A stretch of 42,751 nucleotides of DNA, taken from assembly GCA_947627885.1 (NCBI GenBank), contig CANQXP010000011.1, positions 1-42,751 of the forward strand, in the 5' to 3' direction. Position numbers and translations under genes: made by a program. Source of the stretch: an uncultured Rikenella sp. GTDB lineage: Bacteria; Bacteroidota; Bacteroidia; Bacteroidales; Rikenellaceae. Positions 8,484-17,565 of the stretch are shown in pieces; the stretch's first letter is position 1, and every line of letters begins with the position of its first letter. The notes under the pieces are model-generated. The model made no database searches, had not been told where the DNA came from, and was given only the letters and a program-made list of their open reading frames with translations.

Positions 8484-9557
8484 CTAATCAAGGACGATAT
8501 CGAACTGGTCGTACGGAGCCGTGCGCCACGCCTTGTCGCAGGTCAGGGCCGATACGGCGAACAGGGGTGAGAAAGTGCGTACTTTGATAGTCTTCCCGTC
8601 CGGCATGAACTCGAGGATGCGCAGCCAGCCGTCGCCGCCGTTTCCGTGCCACTGGTTGTCGGCGGTCTGGGCGTTGAACATCATCTGGGCCACCGTTTTG
8701 CCCGCCGCGTTGCGGTCGGTGCGGAAGCTGACGTTGCCTTCGTAGTCGCTGATGTCGCACTCATGGCCGCACAGCACCAGCCGTATGTTCGGTGACGGCG
8801 CCACCAGCTTGTCGAAGATCGCTTTGCCGTAGTTGGCCGGCGAGACGCGGTAGCCCTCTTTTTCGATGTGTTCGGCGGCCGACGAGAGGTAGGAGTGGGT
8901 CAGCAGGATCACTTTGTGGTCTTTGTACTCCGGTCGGGCGACCAAAGTTTTCGCCCATTCGATCGCCTCGTCGCGCGGGGCGAACTCCAGCGCAACGACC
9001 AGCAGTTTGCCCCACGTGTCGCTTTCGAACTCGTAGGCGGCATTCTCCAGCGTCGGAATGTCCCGGTAATTCAGTCCCGTCGAGACCAGCGACTTGCGCC
9101 ACAGCGGGTTCCGTTCGCTGGGAAAATAGTGGGGGAAGCGGCTCAGCCGGTTCTCGGAGCGGTAGTAGCCGTAGTCGTGGTTACCGGTGCAGAGCACGTA
9201 GGGCAGCCGGTTGTCCAGCCGCTCGAACGCGCGCGATGCCGCCAGCCACTGTTCTTCGCTGGTCTGGTTGCCGTTCACGCCGTCCGGGATGCGGGTTTCG
9301 TTCTGCTCCACGAGGTCGCCGGTGCAGAGCACGGCTTTGACTTTGAGCGAGTCGGCGTTGTTCGCGCACCAGGCGGTCATCAGCTCGAAGAGCGGCTGGT
9401 TGGCGTCGAATTTGGTGTAGCTCTGCGGGTCGGGCAGCAGGATCATCGAGAACGATCCGGGGTTTTCGAGCTTGGGCCGCAATGGAAGCACCTGCGCTCC
9501 GGCGGGGATCATATTCAGCCCCAGCAGGGCGGTCAGGCAAAGGAGTTTGAATTTCAT
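8484..9557 (-). CDS. Secreted calcineurin-like metallophosphoesterase
   Basis: A 357-residue protein with an N-terminal signal peptide ending near MIPAGAQ (about residue 22), so it is exported. Dinuclear-metal phosphoesterase motifs are in order: ILLPDPQSY (about 40, with DxQ instead of the common DxH), CTGDLVEQ (about 82), CTGNHDYG (about 122), LTHSYLS and LCGHECD. Substrate is unknown; family members act on phosphodiesters or phosphomonoesters. It sits between the GNAT gene (20 bp) and the PAS gene (4 bp) in the minus-strand run. Confidence 0.88.
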   Translation of the reverse strand: MKFKLLCLTALLGLNMIPAGAQVLPLRPKLENPGSFSMILLPDPQSYTKFDANQPLFELMTAWCANNADSLKVKAVLCTGDLVEQNETRIPDGVNGNQTSEEQWLAASRAFERLDNRLPYVLCTGNHDYGYYRSENRLSRFPHYFPSERNPLWRKSLVSTGLNYRDIPTLENAAYEFESDTWGKLLVVALEFAPRDEAIEWAKTLVARPEYKDHKVILLTHSYLSSAAEHIEKEGYRVSPANYGKAIFDKLVAPSPNIRLVLCGHECDISDYEGNVSFRTDRNAAGKTVAQMMFNAQTADNQWHGNGGDGWLRILEFMPDGKTIKVRTFSPLFAVSALTCDKAWRTAPYDQFDIVLD

Positions 9558-9577
9558 GTTTATGGTCAGGTTAGCAG

Positions 9578-10117
9578 TTATCGTTCTGTTGGGCGGAACA
9601 GCTGGACAAAGCGAACGTCCTCATAAGCGGTCCCGTCCGGCGTGCGCACCCATGCCTTTTTAATAGCGGTCCCGCTGAATCCGGCCCGTTCGAACAGCCT
9701 GAGGCTCGCCGTGTTCGAGACGGGAATGTCCGCCCACAGCTGGCGCATGTCCAAATGCCCGAAAGCGTATTCCGAGACCAACCGCAAAGCGGCATGCGCA
9801 TATCCCCGCTGCCGGTCGGCGGGTTCGTAAATGAGTATTCCCACTCCCGCCCGCCTGTGGAGCGGGTCGAAGTCGAATAAATCCACGCAGCCCACCGCGA
9901 TTCCCGATGAACGGGGCGCGATTATCAGCCGCACTTGCCGCGCGGCGTAGATATCCTGCGCTGCGCCGGCGATAAATTCCCGCAAGGCATCGCGCGAAAA
10001 AGGCCGGGTCGTATCGCCCAAATGCCACAGGGAGGTATCGTTCTCCCAACGGTACATGGCCCCGCAATCTTCCGGCTCCATGGCCCGCAGCTGTATGCGA
10101 TTGTCTTGCAATAGCAT
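9578..10117 (-). CDS. GNAT acetyltransferase, RimJ/RimL-like
   Basis: A 179-residue GCN5-related N-acetyltransferase. The fold is recognisable from the N-terminal LRAMEPEDCGAMYRWEND, the central GVGILIYEPADRQRGYAHAAL (acetyl-CoA pyrophosphate-binding loop, RQRGYA) and the C-terminal NTASLRLFERAGF. These features are those of the RimJ/RimL group that acetylates protein N-termini or small molecules; the actual substrate is not shown. It starts 12 bp after prmA. Confidence 0.86.
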   Translation of the reverse strand: MLLQDNRIQLRAMEPEDCGAMYRWENDTSLWHLGDTTRPFSRDALREFIAGAAQDIYAARQVRLIIAPRSSGIAVGCVDLFDFDPLHRRAGVGILIYEPADRQRGYAHAALRLVSEYAFGHLDMRQLWADIPVSNTASLRLFERAGFSGTAIKKAWVRTPDGTAYEDVRFVQLFRPTER

Positions 10118-10129
10118 GCCTGTCGGGTG

Positions 10130-10990
10130 TTAAACTTTCTGGAAAGTGATTTGTGCCCAGCCGTCGCGGTTATTGGTCGCCGTCTGGACCAGTCCCAGTT
10201 TCGCTGCATGCCCGATGACGGTGTCCGCGTCGAAGTCGAGGATGCCGCTGACCAAAAGCAGGCCGCCTTTGCGTAGCGAGGCGGCGTATTGTTCCATATC
10301 GGCCAGCAGGATATTCCGGTTGATGTTGGCCAGAATATAGTCGTACACCTTCCCTTTTATGGCCGAAACGTCGCCAAGTATCGGGCATACCACCGTCTGC
10401 ACCCCGTTGGCCTGTATGTTCTCCAGACAATTTTCGTAGGCCCATTCGTCGATGTCCACGGCATCGACCACCACCGCCCCGCGCTGGGCGGCCAGTATGG
10501 CGAGGATGCCCGTCCCGCTGCCCATATCCAGCACCGACGCCCCGCCGAAATCCAGCGCCAGCATCTGTTCGGCCATCAGGTAGGTGGTGGCGTGGTGCCC
10601 CGTGCCGAACGACATTTTCGGCATGATGACGATCTCGTGCTTCACCCCCGCCTTAGCCGCATGGAACGGCGCGCGGATGTAGCACAGTCCGCCCAGTATG
10701 TCGATCGGTTCGAAATGCGACTCCCACTCCGCGTTCCAGTTCTGCTGCTCGATCTCCTGCCGCTCGTACGGGTAGCCCCCTTCGTAAAGGAAGTTCTGAA
10801 TACGCGTGTGGTTGGCGCTGTCGGCTTCCGCCGGGGCCGGAATATAGCATTTCACGCTTCCCGCCCCCGGCATGAATCCGTCGGGCAAGTAATCCGAAAA
10901 ACCGTCGAAACCCAGCTCGGCCAGCTCGGCGGTCACGATCTCGCCTTCGTCCGGTCCTGCTACGTTGATGTTGTATTCGATGTAGTTCAT
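10130..10990 (-). CDS. prmA: Ribosomal protein L11 methyltransferase
   Basis: SAM-dependent methyltransferase that modifies ribosomal protein L11. The ATG at 10988-10990 gives 286 residues (MNYIEYNINVAGPDE), matching PrmA; the longer open frame to 11113 adds an unconserved tail. An N-terminal substrate-recognition domain is followed by the Rossmann domain with MSFGTGHHATTYLM, motif I VLDMGSGTGILAILAA and the motif IV region DYILANINRNILL. It heads a six-gene minus-strand run: GNAT, phosphoesterase, PAS, SpoIIE phosphatase, EamA. Confidence 0.95.
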   Translation of the reverse strand: MNYIEYNINVAGPDEGEIVTAELAELGFDGFSDYLPDGFMPGAGSVKCYIPAPAEADSANHTRIQNFLYEGGYPYERQEIEQQNWNAEWESHFEPIDILGGLCYIRAPFHAAKAGVKHEIVIMPKMSFGTGHHATTYLMAEQMLALDFGGASVLDMGSGTGILAILAAQRGAVVVDAVDIDEWAYENCLENIQANGVQTVVCPILGDVSAIKGKVYDYILANINRNILLADMEQYAASLRKGGLLLVSGILDFDADTVIGHAAKLGLVQTATNNRDGWAQITFQKV

Positions 10991-11092
10991 AATGCTGTGT
11001 ATTGTCTGCTGTCGTATTCCTTTGTTGCTTATTCGCGCAATCCGCAGGATTGCCGGGCCGCTGCCAGCGCCTTTGGCGCTGCCCTCCTGCGG

Positions 11093-11160
11093 CAGCCCGG
11101 TGCCGCTGGGCACTCCAACCGGGCTGAAATTACCCTAAATTTAGCCCGCGCTGGCTCCGG
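11093..11160. repeat. GC-rich hairpin and repeat half-site, copy C
   Basis: In the 178-bp gap between prmA and the S37 peptidase a perfect 9-bp stem (CAGCCCGGT 11093-11101 with ACCGGGCTG 11118-11126) is followed by CGCTGGCTCCGG (11149-11160). That last block is also the right arm of copies A and B. The relation to A and B is weaker than theirs to each other. Confidence 0.4.
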
Positions 11161-11168
11161 GAAATCCT

Positions 11169-12467
11169 TTAAATCCCGAAAAGCCAGCCTTCGATGGTCT
11201 TCCAAATTTGGCCCTGCACCTCGTCGCTCTGCGTCTTGATCCGTGAGCGGTGGCTGCCGCCCGGCTCCACGATCAGCTTCATGTTCTGCTTTCCCTCGAA
11301 CGACGCCGGGTCGAGCATCGCCGCGCTCCACGGGTCGTTCTGCCCGTAGATGCAGATCACTTTCGGGTCGTTGGCCTTGTAGAAAGCCGCAATCTTGCGC
11401 GACAAGGCGTCGCTGAACCGGATGCGCCTGGCATCCTCCGGCAACAGGATCCTCGGCAAATATCCTTTGGCGCCCTTGATCGAGAGCAACCCTTCGAACG
11501 GCGCGGTATCATAGCCGTAGTAGCCCAACTCCCGCTGCGCCTGCACGAAGAACGACGGTTCGTCGTTGATGGCGAAATAGTCCGGCGAAACGGTCGCCGT
11601 CAGGTGGTCCAGCAACTCCTGGTGCGGCGAGTCCGACGCCGGGATCACGCTCACCGCCGTCCCCCACTGCCAGATCGAGAAGGGGTATTCCAGCACGCAG
11701 AGGTCGAAAACCTCGTCGATATTGGTCCGGAATTTATAGCCCTTCGATTTGCAGTATTCGTCGAACATCGGCACCAGCTCCTTGCGCCGTTTGAGCAACT
11801 CGGTCTGGTATTCGCGGATCGCGGCCCGTTCCTCCGCCGTCCCCACCCGATCGAGGAAAGGCTCGTGCCGCCCGTCCTCGACCCCGAAGCATACCGGCCC
11901 CACGTAAGCCACCGTCACATCCACGTCCTGCGGATAATACATCCGGTAGATCAGCGCGTTCTCGCCCCCTTTGCTGACCCCGGTGCCGATCCATTTTTCG
12001 GGGTAGACCTCGTCGAGCGCCTGCCGCACCGCATGCAGGTCTCCCGCCGCATTCTCGGCGTTGAGGTAGTCCCAGTTGCGCGGCTTGGGGGTCGATTCGC
12101 CGAAATAGCGGTGCTCCACGAAAACCTGGTTCGCACCCAGGCGCGCCGACAACTCTTCGCGGTAGCGCGGGTTCAGCGCCCGCGCCCCGCCGTAACCCTC
12201 CGTCACCAGAACCGTCGGCCGGTCGAAACCGGCATGGGCCACCACGAAACGCTGCTCGAAATGCCCTTTGGACGGGTTCTTATGGTCGAGCGGCTGGTCG
12301 AACATCACCACGTACCGCTCCTCGAAAAAGCCTTTGTCCAGCTCCTCGACCGAAACCACTCCTTTCAGGGCGATCAGCTTGTCATACAGATCCGTGGCCC
12401 CGGCCACGGTCAGCCCTGCTGTGACCAGCAGGGCCAGGAATGCAAATGTAAGTCTAAAGTATTTCAT
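11169..12467 (-). CDS. Secreted peptidase, S37 (PS-10) family
   Basis: A 432-residue exported alpha/beta-hydrolase. The signal peptide is MKYFRLTFAFLALLVTAG, cleaved near AGA (about 24). Catalytic residues are visible: serine in GTGVSKGGENAL (about 166), aspartate in IYGQNDPWSA (about 371) and histidine in PGGSHRSRI (about 406). The block FVEHRYFGESTPKP is also typical of this tripeptidyl aminopeptidase group. It would trim peptides in the periplasm or outside the cell. It begins 10 bp after the glycosyltransferase stop, so the two are probably cotranscribed; no functional link between them is evident. Confidence 0.88.
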   Translation of the reverse strand: MKYFRLTFAFLALLVTAGLTVAGATDLYDKLIALKGVVSVEELDKGFFEERYVVMFDQPLDHKNPSKGHFEQRFVVAHAGFDRPTVLVTEGYGGARALNPRYREELSARLGANQVFVEHRYFGESTPKPRNWDYLNAENAAGDLHAVRQALDEVYPEKWIGTGVSKGGENALIYRMYYPQDVDVTVAYVGPVCFGVEDGRHEPFLDRVGTAEERAAIREYQTELLKRRKELVPMFDEYCKSKGYKFRTNIDEVFDLCVLEYPFSIWQWGTAVSVIPASDSPHQELLDHLTATVSPDYFAINDEPSFFVQAQRELGYYGYDTAPFEGLLSIKGAKGYLPRILLPEDARRIRFSDALSRKIAAFYKANDPKVICIYGQNDPWSAAMLDPASFEGKQNMKLIVEPGGSHRSRIKTQSDEVQGQIWKTIEGWLFGI

Positions 12468-12477
12468 GGATAATCTG

Positions 12478-13623
12478 TTATTTCCTAATCTCGCCGCACA
12501 GGCGTATAAAGGTGTCGGTCAATGCCGACCAGCTGAAACGTTCTTTCTCGGCCGAGATATTGGCCCGGAACTCCTCCGTCTTATGTTCGTCGTAAAACCG
12601 GGCGATGGCCTCCGCGATGGCGGAAGGGGCGACATCGACCACGTATCCCACCCGGCCGTCCGGCACGATCTCCGGCAGGCCGCCTACGCGGGTGACGACC
12701 ATCGGCACCCCGAAATGGTAGGCCACCTGCGTCACGCCGCTCTGCGTCGCGCTCTTATAGGGTTGCACCACCAGATCCGCCGCCCCGAAGTAGTTGCGCA
12801 CCTGATTCTCGTCGATATACCGGTCGTGGACGATCACGTCGTCCGCCAAACCCAGACTTTCGATCAGGGCGTCGTATTTCTCCTTGTTCCCGTAATATTC
12901 GCCGCCGACCAGCAGTTTACGACCCCTCGTGAAGCCCTTGGCTTTGAGCATGGCCCATGCCTCCAGTAAGAGGTCGAGCCCCTTGTAGTCCCGGATAAAC
13001 CCGAAAAACAGGACGTAACTCGACTCAGGGTCCAACCCCAGAGCGGCGCAAGCCTCCTCCTTGGAAACCGGCGTCCCGTATGTGTCGTAGATCGGGTGCG
13101 GCGACATGGCCTGCAATCCCTTGTAATCGAACGAATCGAGGTCGCGGCCCACCTCGTCCGACATATAGACCACCGCATCCGTCTGCCGCAGGAAGTAGTC
13201 GGTCAGCGGCCGGTCTCCCGGCCGGTGTTCGTGCGGCACGATATTGTCCGCCAGCGCGATGATGCGGGTGTGGGGGGAACGGTGCCCGATCGTGCGGACG
13301 ATAGTCCCCAGCGACGGACCCATGAAAGGCATCCAGAAGCGCGGGATGACCAGCTCCGGATCTTCCCGCGCGATTTCGCGCCCGACGACCGGCCAGTTCA
13401 GCGGGTTCACCGAGTTGATGCGTCGCTCGATAACGATCCCCTCCGGCGGCGCCATCCGGGTGTATTGCGTCCGTCCCGGAAAGAGGAACGACGGGTATTG
13501 CAGCGTGAAGTTGATGATCTTCACCTCGTGTCCCTCGCGCCCGAAAGCGGCGGCCAGCACCTCGTCGAATTTGGCGATGCCTCCCCGGTACGGGTGCGCC
13601 GGGCCCAGTATGCGTATCTTCAT
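12478..13623 (-). CDS. GT4-family glycosyltransferase
   Basis: A 381-residue GT-B enzyme. The N-terminal acceptor domain starts MKIRILGPAHPYRGGIAKFD, with the glycine-rich GGIA loop typical of GT4. The C-terminal nucleotide-sugar domain contains LFFGFIRDYKGLDLLLEA (about 197-214) and VTRVGGLPEIVPDGRVGYVV with the EX7E-type region. It probably adds a sugar to a lipid-linked glycan or polysaccharide; donor and acceptor cannot be read. No other glycan genes lie nearby, so it is a stand-alone enzyme followed only by the S37 peptidase. Confidence 0.88.
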   Translation of the reverse strand: MKIRILGPAHPYRGGIAKFDEVLAAAFGREGHEVKIINFTLQYPSFLFPGRTQYTRMAPPEGIVIERRINSVNPLNWPVVGREIAREDPELVIPRFWMPFMGPSLGTIVRTIGHRSPHTRIIALADNIVPHEHRPGDRPLTDYFLRQTDAVVYMSDEVGRDLDSFDYKGLQAMSPHPIYDTYGTPVSKEEACAALGLDPESSYVLFFGFIRDYKGLDLLLEAWAMLKAKGFTRGRKLLVGGEYYGNKEKYDALIESLGLADDVIVHDRYIDENQVRNYFGAADLVVQPYKSATQSGVTQVAYHFGVPMVVTRVGGLPEIVPDGRVGYVVDVAPSAIAEAIARFYDEHKTEEFRANISAEKERFSWSALTDTFIRLCGEIRK

Positions 13624-13671
13624 GGAAAATTCCTCTCTCTGAATTAAACCACTAATATACGAAAAAGGTAT

Positions 13672-13679
13672 TATATTTG
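13672..13679 (+). promoter_or_regulatory. -7 box upstream of fhs
   Basis: TATATTTG matches TAnnTTTG exactly, 46 bp before the fhs ATG. Confidence 0.6.
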
Positions 13680-13725
13680 ATTAGCGAAACAGTATCGGAC
13701 TATTAATTCCAAACCATCATACGCT

Positions 13726-15396
13726 ATGAAGACAGACATCGAAATCGCCCGCTCGGTGAAAATGAAACCGGTCGTGCAGGTGGCCGAACAGCTGGGCATC
13801 GATCCCGACGACCTCGAACTGTACGGAAAATACAAGGCCAAGGTGCCGCTCTCTTATATTGACCGCGAACGGATGCATCGGTCGAAACTGATCCTCGTTT
13901 CGGCCATTTCGCCCACCCCGGCGGGGGAGGGGAAGACCACCGTTTCCATCGGCCTTTCGCAGGCGCTGAACCGGATCGGCAAACGGTCGTGCGTGGTGCT
14001 GCGCGAACCGTCGCTGGGGCCGGTGTTCGGCCTTAAGGGGGGCGCTACGGGGGGCGGCATGTCGCAGGTGCTGCCGATGGAGGATATCAACCTCCATTTC
14101 ACGGGCGACTTCGCGGCGGTCGAGAAGGCGCACAACCTGCTGGCGGCTTTGATCGACAACAACATACAGAGCAAGACCCGCTCGCTGGGGCTGGACCCGC
14201 GCACGATCTCGTGGAAGCGGGTGATGGATATGAACGACCGTTCGCTGCGCAATCTGGTGGCCGGGCTTGGGGGTACGGGATCGGGCGTGCCGCGCGAAAC
14301 GGGGTTCGATATTACGGCGGCTTCCGAGGTGATGGCGATCCTCTGCCTGGCGACGGGCATCTCGGACCTGAAACGGCGGCTGGGCAATATTTTCGTGGGC
14401 TTCACGTATGACAAGAGGCCGGTCTACGCCCGCGACCTGCATGCGGAGGGGGCGATGGCGGCGCTGCTCAAGGATGCGATCAAGCCGAACCTGGTGCAGA
14501 CGATCGAGGGGACGCCGGCGCTGATCCACGGCGGCCCGTTTGCTAATATCGCGCAGGGAACCAATACGGTGGTGGCTACGGAGATGTCGCTCTCGCTGAC
14601 GGATTATACGGTGACGGAGGCGGGTTTCGGCTTCGATCTGGGAGCGGAGAAGTTTCTCGACATCAAGTGCCGTGCGGCGGGGCTGTCGCCGAACGCGGTG
14701 GTGCTGGTGGCGACGGTGCGTGCGCTCAAATACCATGGGGGCCAGTCGTTGAAAGAGCTGAAAACGCCGAATGTGGAGGCGTTGGAGCGGGGAATCGTCA
14801 ATTTGCAGAAACATATCGAGAATATCGGCCTGTTCAACTTGTCGCCGGTGGTGGCGATCAACAAGTTCGCGACGGACAGCGACGAGGAGTTGCAGTTTAT
14901 CAAGGATTACTGCACGATGCGCGGGGTGCCGTGTGCGGTGGCGGATGTGTGGGGGCAGGGGGGGGCCGGAACCGAGGAACTGGCGAAGTTGGTGGTGACG
15001 GCGGCGGATTATTGCTGTCCGCAGTTCAAACCGCTTTATCCGCTGGACGAGCCGGTGGAGAGGAAGGTGGAGACGATTGCGAAGAGCATCTACGGGGCCG
15101 AGGCGGTGGATTACACTTCGAAGGCGAAGAATGCTTTGAAGCGGATTTCGGATCTGGGTCTGGAGGGCTTGGCGATCTGTATGGCCAAGACGCAGAAGTC
15201 GCTGTCGGACAATCCGGCGCTGCTGGGACGGCCGAAGGATTTCGTGATCACGGTGCGGGACATCGAAATAGCTGCCGGGGCGGGCTTCCTGATCCCGATC
15301 ACGGGCGAGATCATGCGCATGCCGGGCCTGCCGGAAGAGCCGGCGGCGGAGCGTATCGATATCGACGACGAGGGAAATATCTCCGGCCTGTTCTAA
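13726..15396 (+). CDS. fhs: Formate--tetrahydrofolate ligase
   Basis: ATP-dependent formation of 10-formyltetrahydrofolate from formate, feeding purine synthesis and one-carbon metabolism. The protein is 556 residues, full length for the monofunctional enzyme. The P-loop is SPTPAGEGKTTVSIG (about 62-76), followed by EPSLGPVFGLKGGATGGG and the GNIFVGFTYDKRPV region; the C-terminus keeps ITGEIMRMPGLP. The gene is monocistronic with an exact -7 box upstream and faces the ABC-F gene across a large palindrome. It is noticeably G-rich on the coding strand in its second half, with long antisense open frames that are shadows. Confidence 0.97.
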   Translation: MKTDIEIARSVKMKPVVQVAEQLGIDPDDLELYGKYKAKVPLSYIDRERMHRSKLILVSAISPTPAGEGKTTVSIGLSQALNRIGKRSCVVLREPSLGPVFGLKGGATGGGMSQVLPMEDINLHFTGDFAAVEKAHNLLAALIDNNIQSKTRSLGLDPRTISWKRVMDMNDRSLRNLVAGLGGTGSGVPRETGFDITAASEVMAILCLATGISDLKRRLGNIFVGFTYDKRPVYARDLHAEGAMAALLKDAIKPNLVQTIEGTPALIHGGPFANIAQGTNTVVATEMSLSLTDYTVTEAGFGFDLGAEKFLDIKCRAAGLSPNAVVLVATVRALKYHGGQSLKELKTPNVEALERGIVNLQKHIENIGLFNLSPVVAINKFATDSDEELQFIKDYCTMRGVPCAVADVWGQGGAGTEELAKLVVTAADYCCPQFKPLYPLDEPVERKVETIAKSIYGAEAVDYTSKAKNALKRISDLGLEGLAICMAKTQKSLSDNPALLGRPKDFVITVRDIEIAAGAGFLIPITGEIMRMPGLPEEPAAERIDIDDEGNISGLF

Positions 15397-15688
15397 ATCG
15401 TTCGTTTTATCTCTACCCGTTTGAGGGTACTGTTCTTTTTGTGAACAAAAAGAACCAAAAAAACTTTCGAGCGCATCCCGCTGGGATGCTTTGGCTGTAA
15501 TTACCCTCTGTTTTGGGTCGGGAGAAATAGCCCGCAAAAACTTAGCATGATTGTATAGCGGGCTATTTCCCCGACCCAAAGCGGGTGATTGCGGAGCCTA
15601 AGGAGTAGCGTAGCTGACTCAAAAGTTTTTGGTGCCGCTTTTTACAAAAAGCGGCAGTTCCATACGGGGTAGTAATTAAACGAACGGT
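15397..15688. repeat. Large imperfect palindrome between fhs and the ABC-F gene
   Basis: Nearly the entire 292-bp gap is one imperfect inverted repeat. The left arm (about 15400-15535) and the reverse complement of the right arm (about 15555-15686) align in order: CGTTCG, TTTAT..CTACCCG, a self-complementary hairpin, CCAAAAA..CTTT.GAG, TTTGGGTCGGG and AAATAGCCCGC. Each arm has its own inner hairpin: GTTCTTTTTGT/ACAAAAAGAAC at 15432-15455 and TGCCGCTTTTT/AAAAAGCGGCA around 15633-15656. It lies between converging genes, so it may act as a terminator in both directions, but it is far longer than a terminator needs to be. Confidence 0.8.
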
Positions 15689-17560
15689 TTACAATTCCGA
15701 GAGTTCGAGCCAGCGCATCGACTTGGCATCGATCTCATCGATCAGCGCCGCGATGCGTTCCGATTTGGCGATCAGCTCCTCCGTAGAGAGTGTGCCGCTG
15801 CTCATCTCCGCCTCTAAGGCCGCTTTTTCCGCCTCCAGATTCGGGATCTCCGATTCCAGCTGCTCGAACTCCCGCTTCTCGTTGAAAGACAGCTTGCCTT
15901 TGACCCGCTCCTTCGGCTTTTCCTTCGCAGCCGGAGAAGTTGTCGTCTTCGGGGCAGCTTGGGCCGATGCCAAGGCATCCTGCTCCCGGCGCCAGTTGCG
16001 GTAATCGGTATAGTTGCCTGGGAAATCCTTGATATTCCCGCCCCCGTTGAAAACCAACAGGTGGTCAGCCACCTTGTCCATAAAATAACGGTCGTGCGAC
16101 ACCACGATCAGGCAGCCCGAAAAAGCCGCCAGATACTCCTCCAATACATTGAGCGTTTGGATGTCGAGGTCGTTCGTCGGCTCGTCCAACACCAGGAAAT
16201 TGGGATTCGCCATCAGGATCGTGCAGAGGTAGAGCCTGCGCCGCTCGCCCCCGCTCAGCTTCGCCACATAGTCATACTGCGACTGCGGAGAAAAGAGAAA
16301 ACGAGTCAGGAGCTGCGAGGCGCTGATCTGCTTGCCGTCGCTCATCGTGATATTCTCCGAGATGTCCGTAATGATGTCGATCACCCGTGCATCCGGGTCG
16401 AACTCCAGCCCCTGCTGGCTGTAATAACCGAACCGCACCGTCTCGCCGATGTCGATCACCCCGCTATCCGCCGGTTCGAGGCCGAGGAGCATCTTGATAA
16501 AAGTCGATTTTCCCGTCCCGTTGTTTCCCACGATCCCCATCTTTTCGAACCGCGAGAAAAGGTAGCTGAAATCGTTCAGGATCACGCGGTCGCCGAACCG
16601 CTTGCAGAGGTGTACGACCTCGAAGATCTTCTTGCCGATGTAGGTCTGCTGGACGTCCAGCTGTACCGTTCCTTCGCTGCGCCGTGCGTGGGCTTTCTCT
16701 TTAATATCCTCAAACGCGTCGATCCGGTATTTCGCCTTGCCCGATCGCGCCGACGGCGTGCGGCGTATCCACTCCAACTCCCGGCGGTAGAGGTTTTTCA
16801 TCCGCGCAACAGTAGCGTCCGCCGCGTCTATGCGCTCCTGCCGTTTTTCGAGGTAGTAGCTGTAATTGCCTTTGTAATTGTAAACCCGACGGTTGTCGAT
16901 CTCGATGATCTCGTTGCAGACGCGGTCGAGGAAATAGCGGTCGTGGGTCACCATCAGCAGGCTCATCCGCCGGCCGGCGAGGTACTCTTCGAGCCACTCG
17001 GTCATCTCCAGGTCGAGGTGGTTGGTCGGCTCGTCCAGGATCAGCAGGTCCGGCTCCACGATCAGCGCCGCCGCCAACGCCACGCGTTTGAGCTGGCCGC
17101 CCGAAAGGGTTTCGACTTTCTGTTCGAGATCGGTGATGTTCAACCGGGTCAGAATCTGCTTGGCCCGCTGTTCGAAATCCCACGCCCCGAGGGATTCCAT
17201 TTTGGCCAGCAGTCCGTCCAGCGCCCCCGTATCGTTCCTGGCCAGCGCCTGTTCGTACTGCGCGATGGTCTGCACCACTTCGTTCTGCCCGTGGAAACAG
17301 GCCTCCAGCACGGTCAGTCCCGCCGGGAACCGCGGGTCTTGTTCCAGATAACTCACCGTTACGTCGCGCCGGAAAACCACCTCACCGCTGTCGTAGTCCA
17401 TACGGCCTGCGATGATGTTGAGCAGCGTGGTCTTCCCGGTGCCGTTGGCGGCGATCAGGCCGATACGCTGCCCCTCGCTGATGCCGAAGGTGATGTTCTC
17501 GAACAGAATGCGCTCGCCGAAGGATTTGGTGAGCGACTCGACTTGCATATGGATGGCCAT
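15689..17560 (-). CDS. ABC-F ATPase, Uup-like
   Basis: A 623-residue soluble protein with two ABC ATPase domains and no membrane segments. Walker A motifs are GLIAANGTGKTTLL (about 36) and GIVGNNGTGKSTFI (about 345); signatures are LSGGQLKRVALAA and LSGGERRRLYLC; Walker B motifs are ILDEPTNHLDLE and VLDEPTNDLDIQ. A basic linker (about 235-300) and a C-terminal coiled coil (about 555-623) after a charged hinge match Uup-type ABC-F proteins, which act on ribosomes or branched DNA intermediates. No sign of an antibiotic-resistance subtype can be claimed. It starts 5 bp after the upstream HSDR_N-type gene. Confidence 0.92.
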   Translation of the reverse strand: MAIHMQVESLTKSFGERILFENITFGISEGQRIGLIAANGTGKTTLLNIIAGRMDYDSGEVVFRRDVTVSYLEQDPRFPAGLTVLEACFHGQNEVVQTIAQYEQALARNDTGALDGLLAKMESLGAWDFEQRAKQILTRLNITDLEQKVETLSGGQLKRVALAAALIVEPDLLILDEPTNHLDLEMTEWLEEYLAGRRMSLLMVTHDRYFLDRVCNEIIEIDNRRVYNYKGNYSYYLEKRQERIDAADATVARMKNLYRRELEWIRRTPSARSGKAKYRIDAFEDIKEKAHARRSEGTVQLDVQQTYIGKKIFEVVHLCKRFGDRVILNDFSYLFSRFEKMGIVGNNGTGKSTFIKMLLGLEPADSGVIDIGETVRFGYYSQQGLEFDPDARVIDIITDISENITMSDGKQISASQLLTRFLFSPQSQYDYVAKLSGGERRRLYLCTILMANPNFLVLDEPTNDLDIQTLNVLEEYLAAFSGCLIVVSHDRYFMDKVADHLLVFNGGGNIKDFPGNYTDYRNWRREQDALASAQAAPKTTTSPAAKEKPKERVKGKLSFNEKREFEQLESEIPNLEAEKAALEAEMSSGTLSTEELIAKSERIAALIDEIDAKSMRWLELSEL

Positions 17561-17565
17561 AGGGC

